Assembly: GCA_037975125.1 (NCBI GenBank)
Contig: JAJQOW010000209.1
Span: 62,001-126,000, forward strand
Length of the DNA: 64,000 nt
Direction of reading: 5' to 3'
Source of the DNA: Latrodectus hesperus
Taxonomy: Eukaryota; Arthropoda; Arachnida; Araneae; Theridiidae
Shown here: piece by piece, positions 1-13,200 of the stretch
How positions within the stretch are numbered: the stretch's first letter is position 1
How the letters are laid out: every line of letters starts with the position of its first letter
Notes under the pieces: model-generated
Seen by the model: only the letters and a program-made list of their open reading frames with translations
Database searches by the model: none
Told to the model about the DNA's origin: nothing
Translations under genes and position numbers: made by a program

Positions 1-644
1 ATAGGAAGACAAATGGTTTGAGAAAAAATTATCAATATTTTTAGCATATTTTCTCTTCAATTCAAAATTTCATGAAATATAATTGTTTTTCTAAATTGAG
101 TCTTTGATCATTTCTATAATTTTCTTACCCAACTGTTAAATTTACCAGTTTTCTTACTGTCATTGAATAACTTGAAATGTAATGTTCTATGAAAATGAAG
201 AATTTATGTAAATAAAGGACAATCATGGCTAGAAAGTAGTTGACTGAATAAGAAAAAGTTGAATCCTAGGAACAATGATAAGGTAAAACAAAACCAGCAT
301 TCTTGATATTCTAATCCACTTGTGGGGTGGGGGGGGGGAGCGATGCCATGAACGTCAAAAAAAATCTCAGTTTATTCTGAATTTTTTCTATAAAATTATA
401 TTATTTTTATTTATATTTTTTAATCAATATGTATTAGGCCATATCTATTGAAAAATTTGTAATAAAATATTTTCCTTAATTTTTTTTAAGTATGCTCACA
501 CTAATTAATTTATCTTTATTAATATCTTATTATTTCTATGTTTTTGGAACTGAAGTGAATTTAGAATTCATTAGTAAATCTTCATATGTAGAAAAATTAA
601 CTGAAAAATGGAAATTGTTAAAAATATTTTTTTATAATTTATAG
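1..644. other. AT-rich noncoding stretch
   Basis: No open reading frame resembling a known family was seen. A short G-run lies near 326-338. If the exon proposed at 645-796 is real, this stretch is the intron before it, ending in a pyrimidine-rich tract and TAG at 642-644. Confidence 0.5.
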
Positions 645-796
645 GATTATATTTTTGTACATCTGAAGATATGAAAGAATATGGAAACATAAGACCAGAT
701 AAAACAACAACTAGTATAATGACTATTTTGAGACACTGCTTGAAAATGAAAGAAATTAGAAGTCCAGGGCTGATTAGATATACCATTGTTGTGTAG
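645..796 (+). CDS. Candidate terminal coding exon of an unidentified gene
   Basis: After a good acceptor (T-rich tract ending ATAG at 641-644) an open frame of about 50 codons runs to a TAG at 794-796. It carries two bases of a split codon and then begins LYFCTSEDMKEYGNIRPDK and ends PGLIRYTIVV. The segment is richer in GC than its surroundings and its residue composition looks like protein, unlike the low-complexity frames around it. An AATAAA at 905-910 could be its polyadenylation signal. I do not recognise the family, and the upstream exons would lie outside the window to the left. In this AT-rich DNA a 50-codon frame can arise by chance, so this is a proposal. Confidence 0.35.
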
Positions 797-3700
797 CCTA
801 TCCTTCTAAATATAAATTTTCAGTGCTGCTTTAATCTATGTTATTGTGTTAAAGTAAACAAAAGTTTAATGCAAAATTTTATATTGTGATATTACATTTA
901 GCTAAATAAAGATAAGAAGGGATATTCATATTCAATTTTACTTTTAAAATATATAATATATTGTATTATTGTATGTTTATTCATGGTGCAAGATGAAATT
1001 TTTAACAAAATAACATAGATACCTTTATATATATATGGAATAAAGCATTTAACTTGAGCAATGCAAAATATTTTTTTACAAGTTTTGTAATGCAGAATTT
1101 TATTGCTATAATATTTTAAAATTGAAACTTTCTGAAGTTACAAGAAAATTAATTGCAATTTTATATATTGGGTGTAGGATATCTTAGAAATCATAATGCA
1201 TAATATAATGTGGGATTTTATAACTTGTAAATATGTTCTTATTTATATATATTTATGTATGCCATGTAGTCTTTTACCTTGTATTATGGATTTAATGTTA
1301 TATAAAACAGAAAATAAGGATTAATAAATGTTTAAAAGAAATTTGTTTTTTTATTTCCATCATAGTGAAACCAGCTAATCCATCTAATATTTTGTATATA
1401 TTATTCAAAAAAATTTTTTTTTTAATTTTAATTCGTATAATACTCATTTAATTCAGTTTCTAAATGAATAATATCTACTAATAATTGATTATTTTTCATT
1501 TTTAAATATGTGTTTTTCATTTGTAAATAGTTTGTTTTAAAATTTTCAAGCTTATTTTATATTCTTAAGGCTGTTTTAAATTATCTAATTCACATAATAT
1601 ATAAATTATTTACTACTAAACTAAGTATCTTCATATTTTTAATGAAGTCTCAACTGGAAATATGAAGTAAAACTTTATTTTCATAATTTTTTTTCTTGTT
1701 ACAGTGAAACAAAAGTAACACAGTAACCTAATTTATAAATTTAATTTTTGAATTTTGCAATAATACTGAATATATAAATAAAAGTGTTTCCTGGAGATTT
1801 TTAATTTTTATAGTTTGATTTTTTTTATATAACCACTTTCGGTAAAAAATGCTCAGCATTTTCTCAAAAATAAAAATTGTGCAAAAATTTATATTTTTGA
1901 AATTTTTGTATATTAGTTAAATGCAACTTAATTTGAGAATGCAAATTTTAGAAAACTTTATAAAAATATAAATTTGAAAAAAGTCACAGAAATTTTTTTA
2001 CACGTATGTACAATCAAATCTCTGAAATCTGAAAAATTCAAAACTGAATTTTGTTAAAATATGCATCTCAAACAATTTACTAATTGTTCTTTCTTTTGTG
2101 CTAATTATGTAATATTAACTATTCAAAATATAAATAATTATTTTTATTTACATTTATTTGTAAGCTTTTTTTTTTTTTTTTTAATATAAAGAAGAAAAGT
2201 TTTTAGTAATTTTGAGTAAAACTTGTTAAAATAATTTAAAATAGATAATTTTTTTATTTTATTTCTTTTTTTAATTTCCTTTGACCATCTAGCATAATCA
2301 GTAGTTGAAAATTATACTTCTATGTAAGACAGTCAACTCAAAAGTAAATATATATTGTAATTTGTTAAATATAATTTATTTGCAGGATACATTGTGCTTT
2401 TTAAAATAAATAAAACCTTTTTCTCTTGTTATATTTGAAACACAAATTCTAAGTAATTTATTTCTAAGTATGGGGATTTATGTGGGTTGACTAAAATATA
2501 TTTAAATTCAATTTTCTGAATAAATGATTTATTTTAATATATTAGCATATTTTTTCTGTCAGTATGAACAATATAGACTAACAACAAGGAAAAATTAAAT
2601 GAGATATTTTTGAAAATTCTTTCAATATGTATAAGTTGTTTTAGAAAAATAGTCTGGATTTTTTTATATTTTAGTATATATATTTACTTATTCTAGACAT
2701 AAAGTGAAGACTTCATTTTATCTAATCTGTTGTATTGATAAAATATTGGTCTGTAATTTGTAAAGAAGAAAAATATTCTAAATTGTGGGCATTTTTGTGA
2801 ATGAAATTTTGCCTTTGTTATGAAATGTAATTATTTCATTCCTCAACTACAGTTAATATTTAACTTTAAAATTCAAAATTTAATAAAACTATAAATTTTA
2901 CATTGCAACAAATTTTATTTAGTATAATTGAAATGCATATACTTATATATTTTCATGTTATCATTCTTTGCAAAATATCTTTTTTCAAAAGTGAATTTTC
3001 TTGTACAAATGAATATTACATGAGATATAAAGCACCATTTGGCATGTATCTCTGCTAATTTTTCTCAACAAGTCTTACTTATTTCATTCTATTTGTTACT
3101 CTAATTCCCTACTATATTTTCTTTAAATAGTTTTTTTTTTTTGTGCAGGGAAATATATATTATACAGTCAAATTTAACAACCATTTTAATTAAACACTAG
3201 TGAAAAAAATAAGTTACAGAACAATAAAAAATCATTTACATTTGTCCATTTCTCAAGACTTTTGTAGTTATAGTAGAACATTTCTTGATAATTAGTGTTT
3301 TTTCATCATTTAATTAAATATAAAAATGTTTTTGATAAACATATTTATGTGATATATTTAGTTTCATTTCATATTTGATCTTTTTTAAAAAAGAAATATG
3401 TTCATTAAATTTATATGTTTGTCATTGGAACATAACATGAAATATGTAATTAATGTATACTTATTAATAAATTATTTTTTGTGTAATTTGTATTTACTTT
3501 CAGGTTTTTTTAAAAAAAAGAATATGTGGGTTTTATCTTCAACTAAGCAAAGTTAAACAAACAAATTATTTTGGTCCTGTAGCTAATTTTAATTTCTTAA
3601 GATTTAAATGTAAGATTAGATGATACATAAATCGAAGAGTTTATTCTTGTCTATAGTGTAAATGTTAGCAAAATTTTTTGGATTATTCAAATATCCACAA

Positions 3701-6700
3701 GTTGGCCAAGAAATTTCTTGACAAAATCTATGTATCAAAAACAAAACCGTCTTTAAATAAATGAAGAAAATGTATCGAAAATACAATATTTACACATTTT
3801 TATCTTAAAATTTAAACATAAAATTACACGAATTAGATATAAGTTTACAACAAAATCTCAGATTTAACATTGTGAGGTTTATATTTAAAATTAGGAAAAA
3901 GAAAATGCAAATGAGAGTGAATGAGATACAAAATTATTGAAAGCTTTCTATAAATGTAGACAAATTTCTATATTATATAAATTTCTGGACTAAAAATCAA
4001 GCTGTGTGGGGCATAAAATCTATTAGAGTTAACCCTGATAGATTTCAAACCCGATAAACTTTATTTTTGTCAAATTTATTTCTTACCTAGAAGTTTTATG
4101 TATAGAAAAAGTCTAAAATAAGATGAAAAACAGTATGACATTCAGATAATTTTTAAAAAACTTTAATATGATCAGTTAAAATTGCTCATTTTATCATGTG
4201 TGAATTTCAACATGATGGTAAGCCTTCCAGCTATTTTGTATTAAATTTACCTTAGAAAAAATGGGAGAGTAGCTCAAAAAAGAAAAAGGTGTGAAAGTAT
4301 TTGCCAACACTTGAGTTTTCTAGACAACAGCTGACTTTAAAACTACTGACTTTAATGCATTTAATATTGCATTATAGAAGAGTTATATTTAACAATAAAG
4401 AACTTGATTACTAAAATTTAATCAAAATATCATACATGATGTTTATAAACCAAAGTATAAATATTTTTGATAATACAGTTAGATCATTTTTTATAAATAC
4501 ATAGTTGAAGACTTATGCAGTTTGTGAGTACATAGTAGGTTTCAAAGATGATTTGTAAAGTCTTATGGAGAAGTGATAAAATTGTACAGATTGTCAGGTT
4601 TGAATTTATGAATATTCCTTTCTAGTTTCTTGACCATGATTGATTAGCGATCTAAAATATATACTGCATGCATATAAAGAGCTTTAAAAGAAAACCCGCT
4701 TTATGGCTTTTATTTTTAGGCAGTCAGTTTCTAAGTTATTTTCTTCCACTTTTCATTTAGTTATTGCTCTCACGTTTATCGAACAATTGTTTTAAGTTGA
4801 TTAATAAAGTATGTTTACCTCTTGATTGCAAAAATAACTTTTTTTAAAGTGTGTTCTTAAGTATTGGAAAATGCAATTAATTGTTATCTGTAATGTTTAC
4901 ATTTTTTGGCAATTCTGTTTCTTGTAAATACTATTTAATATATAAATTATTACATTTTTCTGTTGTATTTACTACATTAAATACTGATAAATAAATTATG
5001 CATTGATAATTGAATGTAATAGTCATTTTATTCCTAATCAAAATTTCTACATAAATGGATGCTTTATACGTGTCAATACAAAATCTAGGAAAAATTGCAT
5101 AGTTTAAAGAATTTAAATGTTGGAAGATAAATATTTTTGTGTCTTATCTATGTGTATTACCTATCATTATTCAAAAATATTAATTATTCTATTCTTTATA
5201 TATTAAATACAATTATCACATACATTTCTAAGCATGAGGATTAGTAATGTTGGAATTCCATTTACATTATTTTTTCATTAAAGACAATTATTAGTTATAT
5301 AATTTTTTAAGTTAATTATAAAGCAGTGCATGGAATAAATTTTATTTACTTCTGAATTTCTACTAATTCAATCTATTATTTTTGGCTAAATATAAATGCA
5401 TTTATAAGTAATTTCCAAATTATATTTTTGAATTATGATAGGGATAAATATTAGTCAAATATATTTTTTTTATTTAAAATTAATTGCTTTAAAGATTTAA
5501 ATGAGTAGTTACAATCAAAAACTATATTACATAAAAATTTGTTCAAAATATTTTCTACTGATTGCTTAATATTTTCAAGGTTTTTTAATTTGTTTTACAT
5601 TCTTTTCTACTGATTTATTATAAGCATAAAATATTCTATTAAATTCAGAATACTCAAAGCTGTGAACAAATAGTTATTTAAGTTTCATTTTGAATTATTT
5701 ATTTTTCTAATCATAAGTATTTAATGAAAAAAAGTATTGTTTTTCTATTTTCAGAATCTATTTAAACTATTCCACCATTATATATGATTAACCTGTATTA
5801 CATAACTATAGACTAATCTAAATTTTTTCTGGAGCTTCATGCTAATTTAGTAATTTGTCTGATATTCCAGTTTCCCCCACATAATCTGTCATGCATTTTA
5901 AGTGTTTTTACATAATCTTCCAAGAATATTTTTAATAAAGTTATTTGATATTTTAACACAAATCAAAGTCCTGAATATGAAATGTTTTGTGAATAGAGTT
6001 ATTGCAATACGCACTTCTCTATTAAATTCATTAGAACTAATTTCTAATTTAAATAATTCTATCATTATATTAATAAGCATTTGAAATTTTGAAACCTTAT
6101 AATTTTCCTTAACTGTTATACTAATATATAAAGCAATTCATGTAATAAAGTGAATAATTTGTTACTAATATAGGTTATGATAAATACAAAAGAATTTACT
6201 CCTATTTTTTTCAATCGTACAATAGTTAATGAGTAAAACAAAAAAAAAAAGCAAAAGTGATTAACAATTGATGCTTAAGAAAATAATTTAAAGTTAAAAA
6301 TATAATGCCTAATATACACAATAAATAAGTACAGCAAAAATAAATTTGATTTTTATTTATAAAGATGAACACCTTAAATTTTACAAGAAATTCTTTTCAT
6401 TAAACATGTAAATATCAAGGAAAACTAAAAATGGATTTCTTTTTATTTTATCAAAGTATGTAAACAATCATTTAAAGGTGTTTTAACCAATATAAAAAAA
6501 GCTTATATCAACAAATTCTAATTCATAGCTACAGCAGAATTCAGTTATCTAAATCAATTGAGAACTGGACTCCATTTAGATAGATTTTTATTAAAGGGTC
6601 TTTTAATTAGTTATTGAACGTAGAAAATGGGAGTCAAACTTTTTTTTTAAAAAAAAAACTTTTAATTAATAAACTGAAAATGAACACTTCTACTTGTTAA

Positions 6701-6701
6701 A
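797..6701. other. AT-rich noncoding stretch without recognisable genes
   Basis: Nearly 6 kb of A/T-rich sequence with homopolymer runs and no frame that resembles a protein family. The first ~110 bp could be the 3' UTR of the exon at 645-796. A pair of complementary 60-codon frames at 5898-6084 has no recognisable content and is best read as chance. Confidence 0.5.
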
Positions 6702-6775
6702 ATATTTACAAGTGTTGTACATTAATACAATATGTACAGCATATTTACAAGTGTTGTACATTAATACAATATGTA
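6702..6775. repeat. 39-bp tandem duplication
   Basis: The unit beginning ATATTTACAAGTGTTGTACA at 6702 is repeated from 6741. The two copies are practically identical, so the duplication is recent. Confidence 0.85.
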
Positions 6776-6781
6776 TGAAAG

Positions 6782-6952
6782 TCATTGCTTGCTGATTATC
6801 TCGGTCAGAGTAAGCTGTTTCATTGCATCCATTTTTGGGCAGTCAAGTTCCACATCTCCTTGACAGTAAGAATTAGCATTAAGTCACAGTTGAGCTGATG
6901 CCCTATCCATTTCAAAGCCGGCAAATGCTTCCTCTACCTGATGGTCTAGTGT
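6782..6952 (-). pseudogene. Short decayed coding fragment, unidentified
   Basis: On the minus strand a frame starts after a possible AATAG acceptor at 6952 and reads TLDHQVEEAFAGFEMDRASA. It is interrupted by one TGA after SAQL and continues as NSYCQGDVELDCPKMDAMKQ to a TGA at 6782-6784. The GC-richer composition against an AT-rich background suggests a former coding segment. It lies 500 bp downstream (minus strand) of the pogo-like fragment at 7500-7860 and could be part of the same relic. I cannot name the family with confidence. Confidence 0.3.
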
Positions 6953-7499
6953 CTATTTCAACTATCCTAACATAGAGTTTAGCAATTAGTATTTTTAATG
7001 CTTAATTTTGCATCATATTTTATAAACATTGTAAACCTTTATAAACTGTACACAGAAAATGCAGATTTTTTGTTATGAAATTATGCAGTGTACATATTTG
7101 CTCTTTTTCTATCACTATCTTCATATGGTACATCATGTTATAACTTCACTCTATATAACCACTTTAAAACTGGGTATTTATAATCAAGACTGCTTTGAGT
7201 CTTCAGAAATACTCTATTTAGCAATCTTAGTGTGCAATATATATTCATTATTACTTGTGATGTTTGAGTATCTAAAATATTTTGTTAATTTTTCAATTTT
7301 TTAAAGCAGTTTTACTATTTATTGTATTATATTTTTGTTCAATAATTTTTTTTAAATTGTGGTAACTAAAGTGCACAGACTGAGCTTCTCCAAAATATAT
7401 AAACTATATCAGCTCATTGTATATAATCTGTAATACTTTAAATATTCTAGTTTATCACCTACAGCAAATGTTAGAGATAAACTGAAATTCAATTTTGTT

Positions 7500-7860
7500 T
7501 TCAAATTTCGTGACAATTCTATCACAACCAGATGTATTACATGGTGGGGCTATGCCTGATAACCTAAGGTACAGCCCAGGGGCTCCATTAGTTATGTCTA
7601 TGCCTGCTTCAACTTGGACATTAAGGTCATCTTTTTAATCAACACTTTAAATAAATTTACCATCATTTGAAATCTAGTGTCTCACTCGATCTATTTTCCT
7701 ACATCTTCAGCATCAACTTTAGAACATCCAGGAATTTTCAAAAGATTGTTTTTGAATTCCTCAAATGTGACATATCTCTCTCTCTCATCTTCTCTTAACT
7801 TTCCTTGAGATTTTTTTTATTATTTTTCTTCTCCTTTTTAACCTCATTTATTTTTCTGAA
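7500..7860 (-). pseudogene. Decayed transposase-like fragment, possibly pogo/Tigger C-terminus
   Basis: Minus-strand reading gives YVTFEEFKNNLLKIPGCSKV followed by DAEDVGK, a stop and DTRFQMM. This order of motifs (IPG, a short acidic helix, then a tryptophan-type position and FQxM) resembles the C-terminal tail of pogo/Tigger-type (CENP-B-like) transposases. After a frame change it reads DDLNVQVEAGIDITNGAPGL. Several stops and frame changes show it is dead. The family call rests on resemblance only. Confidence 0.3.
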
Positions 7861-8710
7861 ATTTTGAAAGCGATTCGAAGAGATAATTGGAGCTCTACCG
7901 TACATCATTCCTCAGAACTTTAACAAAATATTATCAAACTTAGCATTAGATAATTGCAAAATTATGTCCCACATTTAAACATGCATCATATGTGCGTAAA
8001 ATTTTATGATCAATTATTGCTTAAATATTCATACTAAGATTTTATAGAATTTAGCCATGATATAAGTTTCAAAATTTAAACTAAAATTTAGTGGACTAGA
8101 TAATAGACAGGTCACTGTTAGGAGGGAGACTCCTCAACTGGATTAAAACACACGAGTATGTCTATCCAATTTTAAAAATTACTAATAAGTGTGAATATTT
8201 GCATTATTTCAGAATTAAATATCCATTTATTGTTTTATCAAAATTGAATGAATTGCCTAAAATTTATAAACTTCTGAAATTAACAAAAACTTTAATAACT
8301 TATAACACATACATTTTTTTTTTTGAATGATGAATGTAATTTTTTTATCATGGATTTTCTATTATTGTACAAATATTGCTTTTAAAGGAAATCTCATTTT
8401 ATTTATATATAACGTTTTCTTTCCATAAACATTCAATATGAAAAACAAAATTTTTATTTAACAATCAAATATTTAATGCAAAATGAAACTTTAAAAATAG
8501 AAATGGAACAGAAGCAAATTAAATTGTTTACAGCTTCATTTGTAAAAGGATTTTAACTTTAAATAAAACCTAATAATCAATTCATTGTTCAATGGCATTT
8601 GCACATTGAATCAAACTAAATTCAGGGTAGCAGGAAATCAATTATAAAGTCAAAAATATCTTATATATTAAATACTTTAATCTCAATAACACCGACAATT
8701 TTTCTTTTGT

Positions 8711-8753
8711 GAACTCTCTCTCTCTCACACACAAACACACACACATATATATA
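8711..8753. repeat. Compound TC/AC/AT microsatellite
   Basis: Consecutive short runs of TC, AC (with one interruption) and AT dinucleotides. Frames across it are low-complexity artefacts. Confidence 0.8.
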
Positions 8754-9799
8754 TGACATTTCTGACATGGAACAAATACTCATCCAGAAACAGGCAAAAT
8801 TTATATTTTTGAGTGACTGAAAATAAGAAATTTCCGATTTTAATTCAGTAACACAACTTGCCAATTTAACTAAAAATTGTACTAAGTGCATTAGTTAGCA
8901 ACTAAGAATCTTTTCTGTCTTACTTGCATAATGTTATCTTCCTTATATCAAGAAACTAATACTTTTTAATTCTTTTCGATTAATTTTATAGAAAATTTAA
9001 CTTACATGAAATTGAACATATTTTCTAAAAAGAAATATTTTATGAATTTAGTAATTTCCAGTTCAATATCTTATAGGAGTCAACTTAAAATCTTAAGATT
9101 TCAAGGTGTATTTGAAAAAATAATCTATTTTCAGGAATTATATGAATTTTGTTTAAGTGAATGCTTTATTAAAAAATACTTACACCTACATCTTTGAATG
9201 AAACTAAAGGTATCAATTTTTCTAAATAAATCTTGTTTGTGGTTTTAGTAAGTCAAAAATGTTTTTTAAACTTGATTTTGCAATGGAAAGATGACCATTA
9301 TTTCATCCAAGGGCTTTTGAACTCAACAATTTGGAAATAAAAAAACAAAAGGGAGCAGTTAATAAATTCTCAAAAAAATTAATATTTCAAAATAAAATTT
9401 ACTTATGAAATCAAATGCAGTACCTAAAATTATAAAGCAGGCTTATCAAAAATATCAATATTTGATGCATTTCAAATTTTTAACAAAAGAGACTCCAAAT
9501 GATGTAAATGAAAGGCTGGAGACTTTCAGAAATGCAACACATAATTAGTTAAAAATGGTGAATTTAATGCAGTTTAAAAATATTAAATATCTAAAATTGT
9601 ATAAATAATAAACAAAAATGTAAGTGTAGTTTTTTCCTGAAGTTAAATAGTATATATATAGTCTATAGTTTTGCCTTGTTATAATAATTAAGTGTTCCAA
9701 CACATTTTTAATTTATAATAATCGTTTTCCACTAAATAAAAATTTTTTATATATGGATATTTTAGACAATAAAGCTGTAATTACTTTATATATGTAAGC

Positions 9800-9802
<3 letters not shown>

Positions 9803-9836
<34 letters not shown>
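9803..9836. repeat. (AT)n microsatellite
   Basis: Uninterrupted AT dinucleotide run of about 34 bp. Confidence 0.9.
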
Positions 9837-9839
<3 letters not shown>

Positions 9840-10204
9840 ATAAGTTCATAATATTTCATAATTCAGATGAACCTACAAAATTATTGTAAAGTATTAAACA
9901 TATATACACAAAAGACATTAATGATCATATTGGAAAAGAAAAATCTCCAACTTAAAAATTCAATAGCAAATTAATGAGTACTAACTGCAATTTTTGTAAA
10001 AATGATTGAAGAACACTGCAAACTCATCCTGTTTGTAAACAGTATAATAGACACATGCATGGCTATATAATGTCAGTGTTATAAATGTTATATGTTATAA
10101 ATTATACAATTTTAATTAACAAAATAAAATATTTCTCAAGTATGTATTGTTATACAACATAAGAATTACAATAAGAAATAAGACAACTATATATAAAAAA
10201 TGGA

Positions 10205-10210
10205 TTTATT
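10205..10210 (-). terminator. SSR2: Likely SSR2 polyadenylation signal
   Basis: AATAAA on the minus strand about 18 nt after the SSR2 stop codon. If used, the 3' UTR would be only some 40 nt long. Other AT-rich signals lie further downstream. Confidence 0.5.
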
Positions 10211-10227
10211 TTCCTACAGGTCATAAT

Positions 10228-13200
10228 TTAGTGCTTTTTCTGTTTTACAATACTTTCATATTTAGATTTGCTTCTATACCATAACAAGAAAGGAATACCA
10301 AGTGATGGTAATGTCATCACAGCAAAAGCAGCCCAATCAGTCTGAAATAAAAATAAAATGTATTGAATAAAGAAAGAAATATTAAAAGTTGACAATTACT
10401 ATTATATACTAATTGAGAAATTAAACTGTTCACGAACCATATGAGGAGAAAACTTTCTGTCAAAATCTTTTCCTAAAATAATAACAGCTTCACCAGGCTC
10501 TGTTGAATAAGATACCTGTAATAAACAGATCCATTTAATTTTATGAAGAAACTGTATAGTTATAATTTTAAAATATATATAGAAGTTTATTACTCATGGT
10601 ATACTTTTTACAAAATAATTTATCTCAGTAGGAAGTATTTCATAACAAAAAATTGGCAAATATATGAATACATTTATGTCAACAAGAAATACATTAATTT
10701 CTCCACTCCAAATTTCTTATCTCTATTAAAGTACAAATGTTTTTCAAATCCAAAGTTTTTTTTCCTTACAAATCTTATTTATATTTTAACACATTTATTG
10801 ATATTTAGTTTCATCTTAAATGCATCAGCTGATATATTTTTTTAAACATTTTATTAAAAGGTAAAATCACACGAAAATCTGTAAACTTCTTAGTTACACT
10901 AAAGCAAATATATTACTCCAGCTTATGATACATCTCTGAAACTCAAGAGAGCTTAAACTTCAGATTTCTCAATTTCAAATGCTTGTAAACGATTTCTAAT
11001 CATATTTATACATTTTTTTTCCATGTTAACATGAACAGTTTAAATGAAATGATCATTATGACAAAGTAAAGAGCATACTTTTTTAAACCAATCCAAAAAG
11101 TCAATAGTGGTGAAATGAAGTAAATATTTGACTGTAAGGTAAATAAGTTAAACAAAAAAATTTCAAAAATATTTTAATAACTTATGGTAACCACATATAA
11201 GGTAAAAGATTTAACAAAGGATTATTTATAGGTACACATTTCAAAAAAGAACTATATTTAATCTATACCAAATTACAAAATTTTACTCAAAATATTATAA
11301 TTTCAAAAAGAAAAATAAATAAGGGAAAACAGACAATCACTGAGTGTACAGCAAAAAATCTCAGAAATAAATGCTATTGAAACTTCAAATCTAATGAAAA
11401 AATCATCTGCAACCTAAGCTATGCAGCAAGCAAGGTTCATAAAATTCCAAGGAAAAAATTTGAAGAGTTCCTAGGAAAAACATTTTTTGAGGAAATTAGA
11501 TTTATACACAGAATAAACATAATTATTATTTTTAGCTAAATATTATACATTATACTTTTAAACAATAAATATTTTCTAAAACTAATATGAATGTTTTTAT
11601 TCAAATCATATTTAAAATTAATGATTTCAAATGCACATTAATTTATAACTACAACAAGAAAAATTACATTAAATATTCTCAAAACCTTTATATTAATTAA
11701 AACATTATACAATATTGATCATTTTCAGAATTTTTAAATTTGTACACATTACTTCTTTCTATAATTTATTGTGTACTTAAAAATATATTAAACAATTTTC
11801 AAATAAGAATAGAACACAACTATGATGACAGTGAAAGCAAGATAATGCAATTACAATGCACATAGACTTCCAATTTAAATTATTCTTTTTTTCTAATTAT
11901 TATAAAAAAATTTAAAGCGTTTTTTTATCCATTTATTTTCAAAATATTCTTACACTTGCTCTTTTTTGGTTTGATAGCCTGGATGGGAGGGGACCTAAGC
12001 TTTGTTCAGGAATCTTCACAGAAGAATTTGCTTTTCTAAATTATTTTCAAATTCTTACCTTCAAAACGTTTAGATTTTTTTCAAACAATCAAACCACTTA
12101 AACTATGGTCAACCTCAAGAAATATTTCGCATAGGCTGTATCAGATGAATTTCTTATAACGATGACCAGGCAATTTAAATCAATTTATATCAGATAAATT
12201 ATTAATCTTATGGAGGTCTAAGTTAGATCTTCATAAGTCACTTGAATTGCACCAAGAATGCATTGGAAAATCTCTTTCATTTGAAAATCATCAGTCACGA
12301 TAAAGTTATTGCCTAGGTATCTGATACTAAATCAAGACATGCTAAATCAGACTCTTATAATACTTTTGTTAAGAAAAGTGGTACCTAATTTGAAATTGAG
12401 TTTGAAATAATTTCTCAAGTCATAAAAGTATTTGTTTGCAGCAATAATTCTTTTAGTATTTTAAAAGTTAGCAAATTTTTGTTGTTTCACTCTACAACAA
12501 GATAAAGCTAAGGAATTAAGTTGTAAATGAGATCTTATCAATATGAAATAAAATATTTGTATAAGTAAAATCTAATATATTTCATATAGGGAAACTTATA
12601 AATCATAAAATGCAGAAAAAATTAAAATGGAAAACAAATTAGTTATCCCCAATTACGTTTTCCAAACAGTTTTTTTCAAACAATTAAATAAGTCTAAATC
12701 ACCAAATATATATTATAGAATTATTTTTCTAATTTAATTCCTTTTATCTATTACCACAAAGATAAAAAAAAATTTGAATGCATTTTTATTAAAATTATTA
12801 TAATAAATCATAATACCAACCTGAATTTCTTTACTATCTTCTGATGGATAATAAGTTACTTCTGCTGCTGTAAAATTATACAGACCTGTCCTTTTTGCTT
12901 TGTATATGACAGTATGAGAAATATTGCTATTTCTACAAGAAGTTAAGCATAATATTTGAAAATGATTAAAAACCTTTTAATGGGAAAAATATTCTTATAC
13001 TTATGTTTTGAAAATGCTTGTTCTATTTTCTTAGTTATATTTTTAAAAGTAAACATATAATTTTGAAGTTTCATTTTTAAATAATAAAACTAAAATTGAT
13101 CTTAACTCCAGAAAAAATTATTGCTCAAACACTTACTATGAAAAACAATGAAATATTCTTAAAAGAAATGCTCTTTTATGAAAGCTGACATTTAAATAAA

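Noticed and set aside
5898..6084. Complementary 60-codon frames on both strands
   Set aside because: No family motif, no splice or start context; consistent with chance in AT-rich DNA.
10543..10845. 100-codon plus-strand frame inside SSR2 intron 3
   Set aside because: Antisense to the intron, low complexity (Tyr/Ile/Phe/Lys rich), no recognisable domain.
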